Assembly (NCBI GenBank): GCA_038120765.1
Contig: JAYOMI010000003.1
Coordinates: 31,818-95,817, forward strand
Origin: CAXBCP01 sp038120765
Lineage (GTDB): Bacteria; Pseudomonadota; Alphaproteobacteria; MPNO01; UBA830
Length of the DNA stretch: 64,000 nt
Direction: 5' to 3'
A program made the translations under genes and the position numbers. Positions 1 through 8,138 of the stretch are shown piece after piece (within the stretch, counting starts at the first letter, position 1; each line of letters starts with the position of its first letter). Below the pieces are notes generated by a model, which saw nothing but the letters and a program-made list of their open reading frames with translations, was not told the origin of the DNA and ran no database searches.

Positions 1-342
1 TTCGGGCGACGTGTCCACGTAGCGGCCCTTGAGCTCATCCTTGTCCGAATAGGCGATCGCGTGGACAACGAAATCGATCTCGCCCCATTCCTTGGCGATG
101 GTGTCGAAGGTCGAATCGATGCTCGCGGCATTGGTGACATCGCAGGGCAGGACCATGCTTGCGCCAAGGGAATCTGCGAGCGGCCGCACGCGTTTCTCCA
201 GCGCTTCTCCCTGGAACGTGAACGCAAGCTCCGCGCCGTGATCCGACAATGCCTTGCTGATACCCCAGGCGATGGACCGGTCGTTCGCGACCCCCATCAC
301 CAAACCTTTTTTTCCGTGCATCAATGCCCCGGCGTCCGACAT
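1..342 (-). CDS. fabI: Enoyl-[acyl-carrier-protein] reductase FabI (N-terminal part, cut by window edge)
   Basis: FabI is the NADH-dependent reductase of the last step of each type II fatty acid elongation cycle in the cytosol. The 114 visible residues carry the FabI form of the Rossmann motif, with GLVMGVANDRSIAWG near residues 13-27, followed by a strand ending in HAIAYSDKDELKGRYVDTS. That is the conserved FabI segment just before the active-site region. Start chosen at the ATG at 342, giving MSDAGALMHGKKG, the usual FabI N terminus; in-frame codons upstream would add an unconserved tail. The catalytic Tyr and Lys lie beyond the window. No frame damage is seen in the visible part. Confidence 0.95.
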   Translation of the reverse strand, partial: MSDAGALMHGKKGLVMGVANDRSIAWGISKALSDHGAELAFTFQGEALEKRVRPLADSLGASMVLPCDVTNAASIDSTFDTIAKEWGEIDFVVHAIAYSDKDELKGRYVDTSPE

Positions 343-462
343 GCCAACCTCGTTGTTTCTGAAGGCGGGCGGCACCGGATGGGCCGCTTCCGCAGACTTC
401 CGCATCCTACACAATCAGTGCGACCGGTCAATTTCGGCGGCACTACCGGGACCCAGCAAAGG

Positions 463-488
463 AAAAGGGCCGCCCGGGCGGGCGGCCC
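463..488 (-). terminator. Rho-independent terminator of the glycine-zipper lipoprotein gene
   Basis: Read on the minus strand, an 8-bp perfect GC stem (GGGCCGCC/GGCGGCCC, arms 467-474 and 481-488) with a 6-nt loop is followed by TTTT. It starts about 22 nt after the stop codon of the lipoprotein gene and lies before fabI, so it should separate the two leftward genes. Confidence 0.85.
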
Positions 489-510
489 TCCGTGTTTCCC
501 TCACGGGAAG

Positions 511-1017
511 TCAGTTTTTGACCCGCCAGGTACCGTCGGGCTGGCGGCAGGCCGTGCCATAGGCCTCTTCGGTCTTGCCGCCGACGGTGACGGTCTGCTG
601 GTATTCCCGGCAGTATTCGCCCGTGGGCGCCTGGTAGGTGTTGGTCGGCGTGATCGTGCCGCTATTGCCGCTGTCCGGATTGCTCCAGTTGGACGTATGG
701 CCGGTCTTGGTGGCTTCCAGCGAATACTGCGTGGACTGCTTCATGGCGGCCTTGTCGGCATTGTCGAGGGACTGGCCGACCTGGTTGCCGAGATAGGCGC
801 CTGCGAGCACGCCGAGCGCGGTGCCAACGAGTTTTCCGGTGCCGGACCCGAACTGTGAACCGAGCAGGCCGCCCGCGGCCGCCCCTACGAGCGTGCCGCC
901 GGTCTGCTTGTCATTCGGACCCCCGCACCCTGCGAGCGCCAGCGCCGATGCGGCCACCAGCGGGATCAGGAACCTGCGCGGTTTCGTTGCTGCAGCTGTG
1001 ATTGCCGTAAAATTCAT
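511..1017 (-). CDS. Glycine-zipper 2TM-domain lipoprotein (17 kDa surface antigen-like)
   Basis: A 168-residue predicted lipoprotein of the family that includes the rickettsial 17 kDa surface antigen. A signal peptide ends in the lipobox LALAGC with Cys31 as the lipidated residue. Residues about 40-83 form a Gly/Ala-rich glycine zipper (GGTLVGAAAGGLLGSQFG, then a second GTALGVLAGAYLG helix), the typical 2TM membrane-inserting hairpin. A C-terminal domain has conserved Cys and Tyr (EYCREYQQTVTVGGK, then ACRQPDGTW). The start is the ATG at 1017, directly before a basic n-region (TKPRR); longer in-frame starts would bury the signal peptide. The role is probably in outer envelope structure, but the function of this family is not established. 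A strong terminator follows at 463-488. Confidence 0.85.
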   Translation of the reverse strand: MNFTAITAAATKPRRFLIPLVAASALALAGCGGPNDKQTGGTLVGAAAGGLLGSQFGSGTGKLVGTALGVLAGAYLGNQVGQSLDNADKAAMKQSTQYSLEATKTGHTSNWSNPDSGNSGTITPTNTYQAPTGEYCREYQQTVTVGGKTEEAYGTACRQPDGTWRVKN

Positions 1018-1133
1018 AACGTGCCCTTTCGAATCCCTAGTCATGTACCAGGCACAAGCGTGACTCACCCGGCACCGATTACGTATATAGGGTACAACCG
1101 CCTCTCGACACTTGACCCTGATTAATCCCCCGT

Positions 1134-1173
1134 ACCCTTGAAATGGGGTTCGGTAGCGTGGAATTACAAGGGT
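1134..1173. repeat. Inverted repeat in the divergent lipoprotein/pdxH intergenic region
   Basis: Arms ACCCTTG (1134-1140) and CAAGGGT (1167-1173) are perfectly complementary over 7 bp with a 26-nt spacer. They lie in the 259-nt region between two divergent genes, about 100 nt upstream of pdxH. No T-run follows, so an operator is more likely than a terminator. The regulator is unknown. Confidence 0.35.
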
Positions 1174-1276
1174 CGTTCGGGATTTTGGTGAAATTGTGGC
1201 AGGATCGCGGCTGAGTGCCGGTTTGGCGCGTTTCCGGGCCAAGCTGCAGAATAATGGCGTTTTTAGAGAGAGTGTA

Positions 1277-1870
1277 ATGACCGATACAGACGACGATACG
1301 CCCCTCGGCCTCTTCCGGAAGTGGCTGGCGGAGGCCGGCGAATCGGAACCCAACGATCCGACGGCGATGACGGTGGCGACCGCCGATGCCGATGGTATGC
1401 CGTCGGCCAGGATGGTGCTGCTGAAAGAGGCGGACGAGCGGGGCTTCGTGTTTTATACGAATACGGAGAGCCAGAAGGGGAGCGAGCTGGATGCGAACCC
1501 GCGCGCGGCACTGGTCTTTCACTGGAAAACGCTGCGCCGTCAGGTCCGCGTGAGCGGAGCCGTCGAGCGCGTCAGCAATGTCGAGGCTGACGCGTATTTC
1601 GCCAGCCGGGCACGGGGCAGCCAGATCGGCGCCTGGGCGTCGGACCAGTCGCGTCCGCTGGAAGGCCGTTTCGAACTGGAAAAACGGGTCGCGAAATTTG
1701 CCGCCAAATTCGGTGTCGGCACTGTTCCCCGGCCGCCGCACTGGACCGGCTATCGCGTTGTGCCCTCGCGGGTGGAGTTCTGGCAGGACAAGCCGTTCCG
1801 TTTGCATGAGCGTCTCATCTATACCCGGGCGACCGATGGCGGATGGTCGACGGGACGCATTTTCCCCTGA
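1277..1870 (+). CDS. pdxH: Pyridoxamine 5'-phosphate oxidase PdxH
   Basis: An FMN enzyme that oxidises pyridoxine or pyridoxamine 5'-phosphate to pyridoxal 5'-phosphate, the last step of vitamin B6 synthesis and salvage; PLP is needed by HemA, ThrC, the glycine dehydrogenase and the aminotransferase in this window. The 197 residues show the family motifs in order: FMN-binding SARMVLLK (43-50) and FVFYTN (57-62), LRRQVRVSG (86-94), the RGSQIGAWAS-x-QS block (113-125), PRPPHW-x-GY (151-159) and the C-terminal RLHERL (176-181) that contacts PLP. Start is the ATG at 1277 after a GAGAGAG purine stretch; upstream in-frame codons are not conserved. The C terminus ends GRIFP instead of the more common RLSP. 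The gene appears monocistronic. Confidence 0.97.
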   Translation: MTDTDDDTPLGLFRKWLAEAGESEPNDPTAMTVATADADGMPSARMVLLKEADERGFVFYTNTESQKGSELDANPRAALVFHWKTLRRQVRVSGAVERVSNVEADAYFASRARGSQIGAWASDQSRPLEGRFELEKRVAKFAAKFGVGTVPRPPHWTGYRVVPSRVEFWQDKPFRLHERLIYTRATDGGWSTGRIFP

Positions 1871-2015
1871 CCGGCTGCCATTGGTATGGATAGATCGCGG
1901 GTCCGGCGGGATGTCCGGAATCTCGCCCCTTGATGCCGGGTCCAAAACCCCGCATTGTCCTTCCGACATAATCGGTACCGGCTGACACCGGACCATGCGG
2001 CGCAGGGAGAATGTT

Positions 2016-2882
2016 ATGAGCTTCAAAACGATATTGGTTCCGGTGAGTTCGCCCGAGGCGAGCGCCTCCACTCTGACGATGGCCCTGCAGGTTGCGAGGC
2101 GCTGGGGTTCCCATCTGGAAGTCATGCATGTCCGCGCCGATCCCCGGGGTCTGGTGCCCTATACCGGCGAAGGCATGGACGGCTCCATGATCGAGGAGAT
2201 CATGGACGTCACCGAGCGCGAAGGGGGCGAACGTGCGATCCAGACCAAGGCGATGTTCGATGCGTTCTGCACGGAACACAGTCTGACTGTCTCGGACAAG
2301 CCGCTCGCCGATGCGGGCGTAACCGTTTCCTGGCGCGAGGAGACAGGACGCGAGGATGAGGTAGTCGCGCTGCGCGGACGGCTGTACGACCTGATCGTGG
2401 TCGGTCGTCCCGTCGCGGATGCGCCTTTGCCGTCGCCGATCACGCTTGAAGCCGCGCTGCACGATACCGGCCGGCCAATCCTGGTTGCGCCGCCCGTTGC
2501 GACCGCTTCCTGCGGCAGGCATATCGCCATCGCCTGGGAAGCAAGCCCCGAGGCGGCGCGGACGATAGCCGTCTCGATCCAGGCGCTGGTTGAAGCCGAG
2601 GAGGTCACGGTGCTCGACCCGAAACTGCCTAATCCCCTGCCGCTGGCCTCGGCGGATCTGGTGGACCGCCTGCGCTGGCATGGGGTAGACGCGAAAATCC
2701 ATGCATTCGATGTTTCGCCGACCGAAGTCGGTGCGGCCTTTCTGAAACACGCCGCGACCGTCGGCGCGGACATGCTGGTCAAGGGCGCCTATTCCCAGAG
2801 CAGGCTGCGCCAGATGGTGCTGGGCGGCCGTACGCGCCATATTCTGAACAATGCAACGATCCCGACGCTTCTCGCCAAATAG
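2016..2882 (+). CDS. Tandem universal stress protein (two UspA domains)
   Basis: A 288-residue cytosolic protein with two Usp-type alpha/beta domains (about residues 1-145 and 150-288). The N-terminal domain begins with the usual FKTILVPV strand. The second ends with the Usp signature, GAYSQSRLRQMVLGGRTRH and then a TIPTLLAK strand, matching the nucleotide-contacting G-x-S-R...GG-x-T-R-H segment. Start is the ATG at 2016 with a good AGGGAGA Shine-Dalgarno 6 nt upstream, rather than an ATG 21 nt earlier. The gene is followed after 33 nt by the SDR gene, so the two may be cotranscribed. Universal stress proteins bind ATP or related ligands and act in stress survival; the specific stress cannot be read from the sequence. 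Confidence 0.9.
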   Translation: MSFKTILVPVSSPEASASTLTMALQVARRWGSHLEVMHVRADPRGLVPYTGEGMDGSMIEEIMDVTEREGGERAIQTKAMFDAFCTEHSLTVSDKPLADAGVTVSWREETGREDEVVALRGRLYDLIVVGRPVADAPLPSPITLEAALHDTGRPILVAPPVATASCGRHIAIAWEASPEAARTIAVSIQALVEAEEVTVLDPKLPNPLPLASADLVDRLRWHGVDAKIHAFDVSPTEVGAAFLKHAATVGADMLVKGAYSQSRLRQMVLGGRTRHILNNATIPTLLAK

Positions 2883-2915
2883 GCGGACCCGGACAGCAGA
2901 AGGAAGCCCGCAACC

Positions 2916-3656
2916 GTGACAGACCAGACCAGGACCCTCATTCTGACAGGTGCCAGCCGCGGTATCGGTCATGCCACCGTGCGGCGTTTCAGCGATGCGG
3001 GCTGGCGGATTATCACGTGTTCCCGCGAAGACGTACCGGCCGCCTGCCAGTACGACCCCAACTGGGCGCATCATATTCCGGCGGATCTGAGCGATGGGGA
3101 CGATCTCGACGCCTTCGTCAAGGAAGCGAACGAATATATCGGCAAAGGCGGGCTGTCGGCGCTGGTCAACAATGCCGCCGTGTCGCCGAAGACGACCTAC
3201 AAGGAGCGCCTTGGCGCGCTCAACGGCGATCAGGATGCGTGGCAGGAAGTCTTCAACCTGAACCTTTTCGCCCCGCTGGCGCTCTGCCGGGGGTTTGCGG
3301 CCGCCCTTCACCGGGGCAAGGGATCGGTGGTGAACATCACCTCCATTGCCGGGCATTCGATCCATCCGTTCGCGGGGTCGGCTTACTCGGTGTCCAAGGC
3401 GGCGCTGTCTGCCCTTACCAAGGAACTGGCGGTCGAATTCGCCGAGCTGGACGTCCGCGTGAACGCGGTCGCGCCGGGTGAAATCGAGACCGAAATGGTC
3501 GGCCCCGAATACGAGGCCCTGATCCCCCGTATCCCGCTGAACCGGATGGGCACCGCGGCCGAGGTCGCCGGCGTGGTCTATCAGTTGTGTTCGGACGATT
3601 TCGCCTATGTGACGGGGACGGAACTGTTCATCACCGGCGGCCAGCATCTGCTCTAG
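2916..3656 (+). CDS. SDR-family NAD(P)-dependent oxidoreductase
   Basis: A classical short-chain dehydrogenase/reductase of 246 residues. The Rossmann motif TGASRGIG is at 11-18, NNAA at 85-88, and the catalytic Ser143-Tyr157-Lys161 triad is intact (ITSIAG...SAYSVSKAA). NAVAPGEIETEM follows in the usual C-terminal position. The start is a GTG at 2916. It lies 33 nt after the stress-protein gene on the same strand. The substrate is not evident; the family covers alcohols, sugars and 3-oxoacyl thioesters. The C-terminal TGTELFITGGQ is the standard SDR ending. Confidence 0.93.
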   Translation: MTDQTRTLILTGASRGIGHATVRRFSDAGWRIITCSREDVPAACQYDPNWAHHIPADLSDGDDLDAFVKEANEYIGKGGLSALVNNAAVSPKTTYKERLGALNGDQDAWQEVFNLNLFAPLALCRGFAAALHRGKGSVVNITSIAGHSIHPFAGSAYSVSKAALSALTKELAVEFAELDVRVNAVAPGEIETEMVGPEYEALIPRIPLNRMGTAAEVAGVVYQLCSDDFAYVTGTELFITGGQHLL

Positions 3657-3677
3657 AGGCCGGCACGCTCCCGCGCC

Positions 3678-4553
3678 CTAGTCTTCCGGCAGCGGAATAA
3701 ATTCTTCCTCGTCGCCGGGGACGATCTCGAACCCGCCGGATTTCCAGCGTTCCTTGGCGGTTTCCATGCGGTCCTTGTCGCTGGAGACGAAATTCCACCA
3801 GACAGTGCGGTTGCCCTCGAGCGGCGCTCCGCCGAGCTGCATGAAACGGGTCTCTTCCGTCGCCGAGATGTCCGGTGTTGCGCCGGCGCTGAACACGACC
3901 ATCTTGCCGCCGTCATATGTTTCGCCGTCGATGACTAGCGCGCCGCTGACCACATAGATCGCGCGCTCTTCATGGTGGTCGGGCAGGTCTATAGTGGATC
4001 CGGCCGGGGCCTCGCCATGAAGATAGAAAATGGGTGAGAACACGCGCACCGGCGCTTCATGGCCGAAGGCATCGCCGGCGATCAGGCGATACCCAACGCC
4101 GTTGCGTTTGAACTGCGGCAGGTCGTCCGCCGCGTGATGGGCGAAGCTCGGGTCGGTTTCCTCATCCGCGACGGGCAGGCCGATCCACGCCTGGATGCCC
4201 TCCATCGGCATGTCGCGGGCAATATCCTCCGGCGCTGTGCGCTCTGAATGCACGATTCCGCGTCCCGCCACCATCCAGTTGACGGCGCCGGGATTGATCG
4301 ACACTTCCGTCCCCAGGCTGTCGCGGTGGAGGATCGACCCGTCGAACAGGTAGGTGACGGTCGCAAGCCCGATATGGGGATGGGGCCGGACGTTTACGCC
4401 CTTGCCGGGACCGAAGACAACGGGACCCATATGATCGAAGAACACGAAAGGACCGACCGACCGCCGTTTCGCACTGGGCAAGACACGGCGCACCTCGAAT
4501 TCGCCGAGATCGCGCGCGCGAGGCTCGATGATAAGATCGACGGAAGCCGCCAT
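3678..4553 (-). CDS. Pirin-family bicupin protein
   Basis: A 291-residue pirin. The N-terminal cupin carries all four metal ligands at the family's positions: His58 and His60 in RPHPHIG, His102 and Glu104 in IVHSER. PGAVNWMVAGRGIVHSER is the pirin signature. The C-terminal cupin (about 170-270) lacks a full metal set, as usual. Bacterial pirins are Fe-dependent redox-sensitive proteins, some with quercetinase activity. The start at 4553 leaves 13 nt after the stop of the upstream PadR-like gene, so the two form a leftward operon, and the PadR protein may control both. The function beyond the family is uncertain. Confidence 0.93.
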   Translation of the reverse strand: MAASVDLIIEPRARDLGEFEVRRVLPSAKRRSVGPFVFFDHMGPVVFGPGKGVNVRPHPHIGLATVTYLFDGSILHRDSLGTEVSINPGAVNWMVAGRGIVHSERTAPEDIARDMPMEGIQAWIGLPVADEETDPSFAHHAADDLPQFKRNGVGYRLIAGDAFGHEAPVRVFSPIFYLHGEAPAGSTIDLPDHHEERAIYVVSGALVIDGETYDGGKMVVFSAGATPDISATEETRFMQLGGAPLEGNRTVWWNFVSSDKDRMETAKERWKSGGFEIVPGDEEEFIPLPED

Positions 4554-4566
4554 GGAAAGCCTGCGG

Positions 4567-5094
4567 TCAGACCCGGTCGTGGAACGCGTGCAGCCACGCA
4601 AGCCGGGTTTCCGCCAGGGAGATATCGTGTTTCAGCCAGTCCTGAAAATAGGCATCGTTTGCGTCGGTATCGACAAGGTCGCTCAGCCGGGCGAGTTCGA
4701 GCTCGCTCGCATCGATCATGAGATCGACCTGATCGCGGCGTTCCTCCGGTTCCAGTATGGAAAGGAAGCGCATTTTCAGCGCGATAACCAGTTTGGACAC
4801 ATCGGTCAGCGGCGGCCGGACGGTCGCTTTGAGAAGGTCGTGAAGTTCGGTCCGTCCGTCATCGGTGAGGGTTAGCGGCGGGTCTTTCTCCGCGCCCACC
4901 GGTTCAACGAGACCTTCATAGCGCAGCATCTCGATCGACGGGCCGGTCAGCTCAAGCGACGGGCCGGCAATGCGACCGACGAACTGACGCACGGCATTTG
5001 CAAGATCGCCATAGGGCAGGGGCCCTTCGGACAGGATGCCGAGTGCGGCAAGCCTGATTGTCTCTTTCGGCAACAGTGAATTATCGCTGAACAT
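4567..5094 (-). CDS. PadR-like transcriptional regulator
   Basis: A 175-residue protein with a predicted winged-helix N terminus: residues 10-90, containing IRLAALGILSEGPLPYGDLANAV, then an IEMLRYEGLVEPVG turn and TLTDDGRTEL, the pattern of the PadR wing. A helical C-terminal part (about 95-175, rich in Leu, Glu and Asp) resembles the PadR dimerisation domain. It sits 214 nt downstream of hemA and directly upstream of the pirin gene, so it is likely the local regulator of that pair. Family assignment rests on the overall pattern, not on a unique motif. Confidence 0.72.
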   Translation of the reverse strand: MFSDNSLLPKETIRLAALGILSEGPLPYGDLANAVRQFVGRIAGPSLELTGPSIEMLRYEGLVEPVGAEKDPPLTLTDDGRTELHDLLKATVRPPLTDVSKLVIALKMRFLSILEPEERRDQVDLMIDASELELARLSDLVDTDANDAYFQDWLKHDISLAETRLAWLHAFHDRV

Positions 5095-5308
5095 TTCACA
5101 TTACCCGTTTTCTGCCTGACCGCCTGTAAGATGGGGCGTCAGCGCCGCGTTTTCCAGTTCTTAACCATGTGAACGCGGTATTATTGTATACGGATTTCGG
5201 CCCGCACATTTTATCCCGCGTTTAGTTTCGTCGCGCCGCAGCGCCGCTGTTCCCGGTTGTCCGCCGTTTTTTCCGGAATCGGGATAAAAAAATACCTTAT
5301 CACGGTTT

Positions 5309-6520
5309 CTAGGCGGCCGCCCTGATCGATAATCTGCCCCAGATTTCCTGAAGAGACGTTACCAGATGCGCCATGTCCGCGTCAGTATGTAATGGCGTCG
5401 GGGTCAGGCGCAGCCGTTCGGTCCCTTTGGGCACCGTGGGGTAATTGATCGGCTGAACATAGATGTTGTGGCGCTCCATCAGCTCGTCCGTCACCTGCTT
5501 GCAGAGAACGGGATCGCCGACCAGCACCGGGACGATATGCGATTCGGACGGCATCACCGGCAGGCTCGCCTCGTGCAGCATCGCTTTCAGGGTGGCGGCG
5601 CGTTCCTGGTGCTTTTCCCGTTCCGCGTTGCTGGATCTGAGGTGGCGGACGCTCGCCAGCGCCCCGGCGGCGACCGCGGGCGGCATGGACGTCGTGAAAA
5701 TAAAGCCCGAGGCATAGGACCGGACGAAATCGATCAGTGCCGCCGAGCCCGCGATATAGCCGCCGACCACGCCGAACGCTTTCGCAAGGGTGCCCTGGAT
5801 AACCGTGATCCGGTCCATAACGCCGTCGCGTTCGGCGACGCCCGCGCCATGCGGCCCGTACATGCCGACGGCATGCACTTCGTCGAGATAGGTCATCGCG
5901 TTGTACTTGTCGGCGAGATCGCAGATCGCGCCGATCGGGGAAATGTCGCCATCCATCGAATAGACCGATTCGAAGACGATCACCTTGGGCCGGTCGATAT
6001 CGATCGCCCGGAGCTTGTTTTCGAGGTCTTCGAGGTCGTTATGGGCGAAGACGACCTTGTCGGTCAGGCTGTGGCGGATGCCGGCAATCATCGATGCGTG
6101 GTTGTCTTCGTCGGAGATCAGCACGCAGTCCGGAATATGGGCGCCGATGGTGGACAGCGCCGCTTCGTTGGCGACATATCCGGATGTAAACACAAGCGCC
6201 GCTTCGGTGCCGTGGAGACTGGCAAGCTCTTCCTCGAGCAGCACGTGATAGTGGGTGGTGCCGGAAATGTTCCTGGTGCCGCCGGCTCCGGCGCCGACCC
6301 TGTCGATCGCCTCTTTCATGGCTGCGCGGACAACCTGGTTCTGGCCCATGCCGAGATAATCGTTGGAACACCAGACCGTTACCTCGTCGATGCCGTCTTC
6401 CGTATGGCTGGCGGCCCGGGGAAACGCGCCGGCCTTGCGTTCCAGGTCGGCAAAGACGCGGTAGTTTCCTTCGGCGCGCAGGTCCGAAACACGCTCGGCG
6501 AAAAACTTTTCATAGTTCAT
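5309..6520 (-). CDS. hemA: 5-aminolevulinate synthase HemA (C4 pathway)
   Basis: A PLP enzyme that condenses glycine and succinyl-CoA to 5-aminolevulinate, the first committed step of haem (and cobalamin) synthesis in alphaproteobacteria. The 403 residues are full length. Motifs: VWCSNDYLGMG (49-59), GGTRNISGTTHYH (80-92), YLDEVHAVGMYG (211-222) and the PLP lysine Lys247 in GTLAKAFGVVGGY. The presence of this gene supports an alphaproteobacterial origin. It is transcribed leftward; the 174-nt region upstream holds AT-rich sequence (AACAATAGTAAAAGA) that probably contains its promoter. The gene is separated from both neighbours and looks monocistronic. It feeds haem to the cytochrome oxidase encoded at 20.8-25.8 kb. 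Confidence 0.97.
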   Translation of the reverse strand: MNYEKFFAERVSDLRAEGNYRVFADLERKAGAFPRAASHTEDGIDEVTVWCSNDYLGMGQNQVVRAAMKEAIDRVGAGAGGTRNISGTTHYHVLLEEELASLHGTEAALVFTSGYVANEAALSTIGAHIPDCVLISDEDNHASMIAGIRHSLTDKVVFAHNDLEDLENKLRAIDIDRPKVIVFESVYSMDGDISPIGAICDLADKYNAMTYLDEVHAVGMYGPHGAGVAERDGVMDRITVIQGTLAKAFGVVGGYIAGSAALIDFVRSYASGFIFTTSMPPAVAAGALASVRHLRSSNAEREKHQERAATLKAMLHEASLPVMPSESHIVPVLVGDPVLCKQVTDELMERHNIYVQPINYPTVPKGTERLRLTPTPLHTDADMAHLVTSLQEIWGRLSIRAAA

Positions 6521-6694
6521 CTGTCGATGCTCTCCACTATCGATAGCCGGCGCAGATATGGTTAACGAATTATGACCGGCGATCTCTTAAACAATAGTAA
6601 AAGACGTACGGAATGGAAACACGCGACGGTTTATCTTAATCCCCCGGCGCCGCCAATTGCGCGGTTTTGCCGCGCTGTGACGGTGCATTGACCA

Positions 6695-8119
6695 TCAGTT
6701 TCCGGTGAGTCCGCCCTTCTGCAGCCAGTCCGCCGTTTCTTCCAGCGCGGCGGCGAACCGGTCGAACATGCGCCCGATTTCGGCCTCCGAGATGATCAGC
6801 GGCGGCGAAAACGCGATGCGGTCGCCAAGGGCGCGGACGATCAGTCCGTGTTCCTGCGCCCGGGCAACGAGATAGGGACCGGCTTTTCCGACCGGATCCA
6901 GCGGTGCGCGTGTCGCTTTATCGGCGACCATCTCGATCGCGCCGACAAGGCCGACACCCGTGGCTTCTCCCACGAGCGGATGATCCGCGAAGGAATGCAG
7001 GCGCTTCAGGAACGGCGCGCTGGCCTGTTTGACCCGTGCCACCAGGTCCATCTCGTCGTATATTTTTAGGGTCTCGAGCGCGACGGCGGCGGGCACCGGA
7101 TGGCCCGAATAGGTAAACCCATGGCCGAACGTGCCGATCGTCTCGGTCTGCGGGGCGATGGCGTCGAACACGCGTTTGTTGATCATGACCGCCGCGATCG
7201 GGATATAACCCGATGTCAGCGCCTTGGCGCAGGTCAGAATGTCCGGTTCCAGCGCGTAGGTCTGGCTGCCCCACATTTCGCCGGTGCGTCCGAAGCCGCA
7301 GATCACTTCGTCGGCGACGAAGAGGACGTCGTATTTTTTCAGCGCCGCCTGGATTTTTTCGAAATAGGTCGCCGGCGGGACAATCACGCCGCCTGCGCCC
7401 ATCACCGGTTCGGCGAAGAACGCCGCGACCGTATCGGGGCCCTCTTCCAGGATCATGCGTTCCAGGCTGTCGGCGCAGCGCGTGGCGAAGTCTTCCTCGG
7501 TCTCGCCGTCTTCGCCGTAGCGGTAGTAATGCGGCATGTCGGTATGCAGGAAGCCGTCCAGCGGCAGGTCGAACGCGGTATGGTTGGCGGGGACCCCGGT
7601 GATGCTCGCCGCGGCGACGGTCACCCCGTGATAGGCCTTGAAGCGGCTGATAATCTTTTTCTTTGCCGGGCGGCCGAGGGCGTTGTTCAGGTACCAGATC
7701 ATCTTGACCGCGCTGTCGGCGGCCTCCGACCCCGAATTGCAGAAGAACACCTTTTCCATCGGGACCGGCGCCAGGGCGAGCAGGCGCTCGGCAAGTTCGA
7801 TCTGCGGCGGATGACTTTTCTGATTGAAGCCGTGATAGAACGGCAGAATACGAATCTGGGCCGCCGCAGCATCCGCCAGCCGGTCCTCCCCGAAGCCGAG
7901 CGATGCGCACCACAGGCCCGACATGCCTTCGATATATTCCTTGCCGTCTTCGTCCCAGACGTTGACGCCCTTGCCGCGTGTGATCACCAGGGATCCGTCC
8001 CGCGCATTGGCGACCGCGTTCGAATAGGGATGAAAAACCGATTCCGCATCGCGGCGGCTGAACGAATTCGTGCCGCGTGAATTCGTCTCCTGGGAGGGCG
8101 TGCCGTCGGGTGGGTTCAT
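6695..8119 (-). CDS. Class III (omega) aminotransferase
   Basis: A 474-residue class III PLP aminotransferase. Evidence: the phosphate-binding NSGSEAADSAVKM (128-140), PAYHG-type YHGVTVAAASITG, the PLP-ring Asp in FVADEVICGFGRTG (267-280), and the PLP lysine Lys299 in CAKALTSGYIP. Sequence style (ESVFHPYSNAVAN at the start, LWCASLGFG) fits the family that uses amines such as putrescine, beta-alanine or GABA with pyruvate as acceptor, but the donor cannot be fixed from the sequence. It starts 19 nt after the moaA stop on the same strand, so it is probably in a moaA operon, an unusual pairing with no obvious biochemical link. Confidence 0.9.
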   Translation of the reverse strand: MNPPDGTPSQETNSRGTNSFSRRDAESVFHPYSNAVANARDGSLVITRGKGVNVWDEDGKEYIEGMSGLWCASLGFGEDRLADAAAAQIRILPFYHGFNQKSHPPQIELAERLLALAPVPMEKVFFCNSGSEAADSAVKMIWYLNNALGRPAKKKIISRFKAYHGVTVAAASITGVPANHTAFDLPLDGFLHTDMPHYYRYGEDGETEEDFATRCADSLERMILEEGPDTVAAFFAEPVMGAGGVIVPPATYFEKIQAALKKYDVLFVADEVICGFGRTGEMWGSQTYALEPDILTCAKALTSGYIPIAAVMINKRVFDAIAPQTETIGTFGHGFTYSGHPVPAAVALETLKIYDEMDLVARVKQASAPFLKRLHSFADHPLVGEATGVGLVGAIEMVADKATRAPLDPVGKAGPYLVARAQEHGLIVRALGDRIAFSPPLIISEAEIGRMFDRFAAALEETADWLQKGGLTGN

Positions 8120-8138
8120 GCGGGTTTTCCCGTCTGTG

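Noticed and set aside
1815..3647. A 610-codon open frame antisense to the stress protein and SDR genes
   Set aside because: Spans three real genes on the other strand and their intergenic regions; no recognisable domain.
5230..5310. A/T-rich stretch after hemA as an intrinsic terminator
   Set aside because: The T-run is inside the possible loop and the stem is only about 5 bp.
6655..6680. GCGCGG-TTTTG-CCGCGC hairpin after the aminotransferase gene as a terminator
   Set aside because: A 6-bp stem without a T-run in the direction of transcription.
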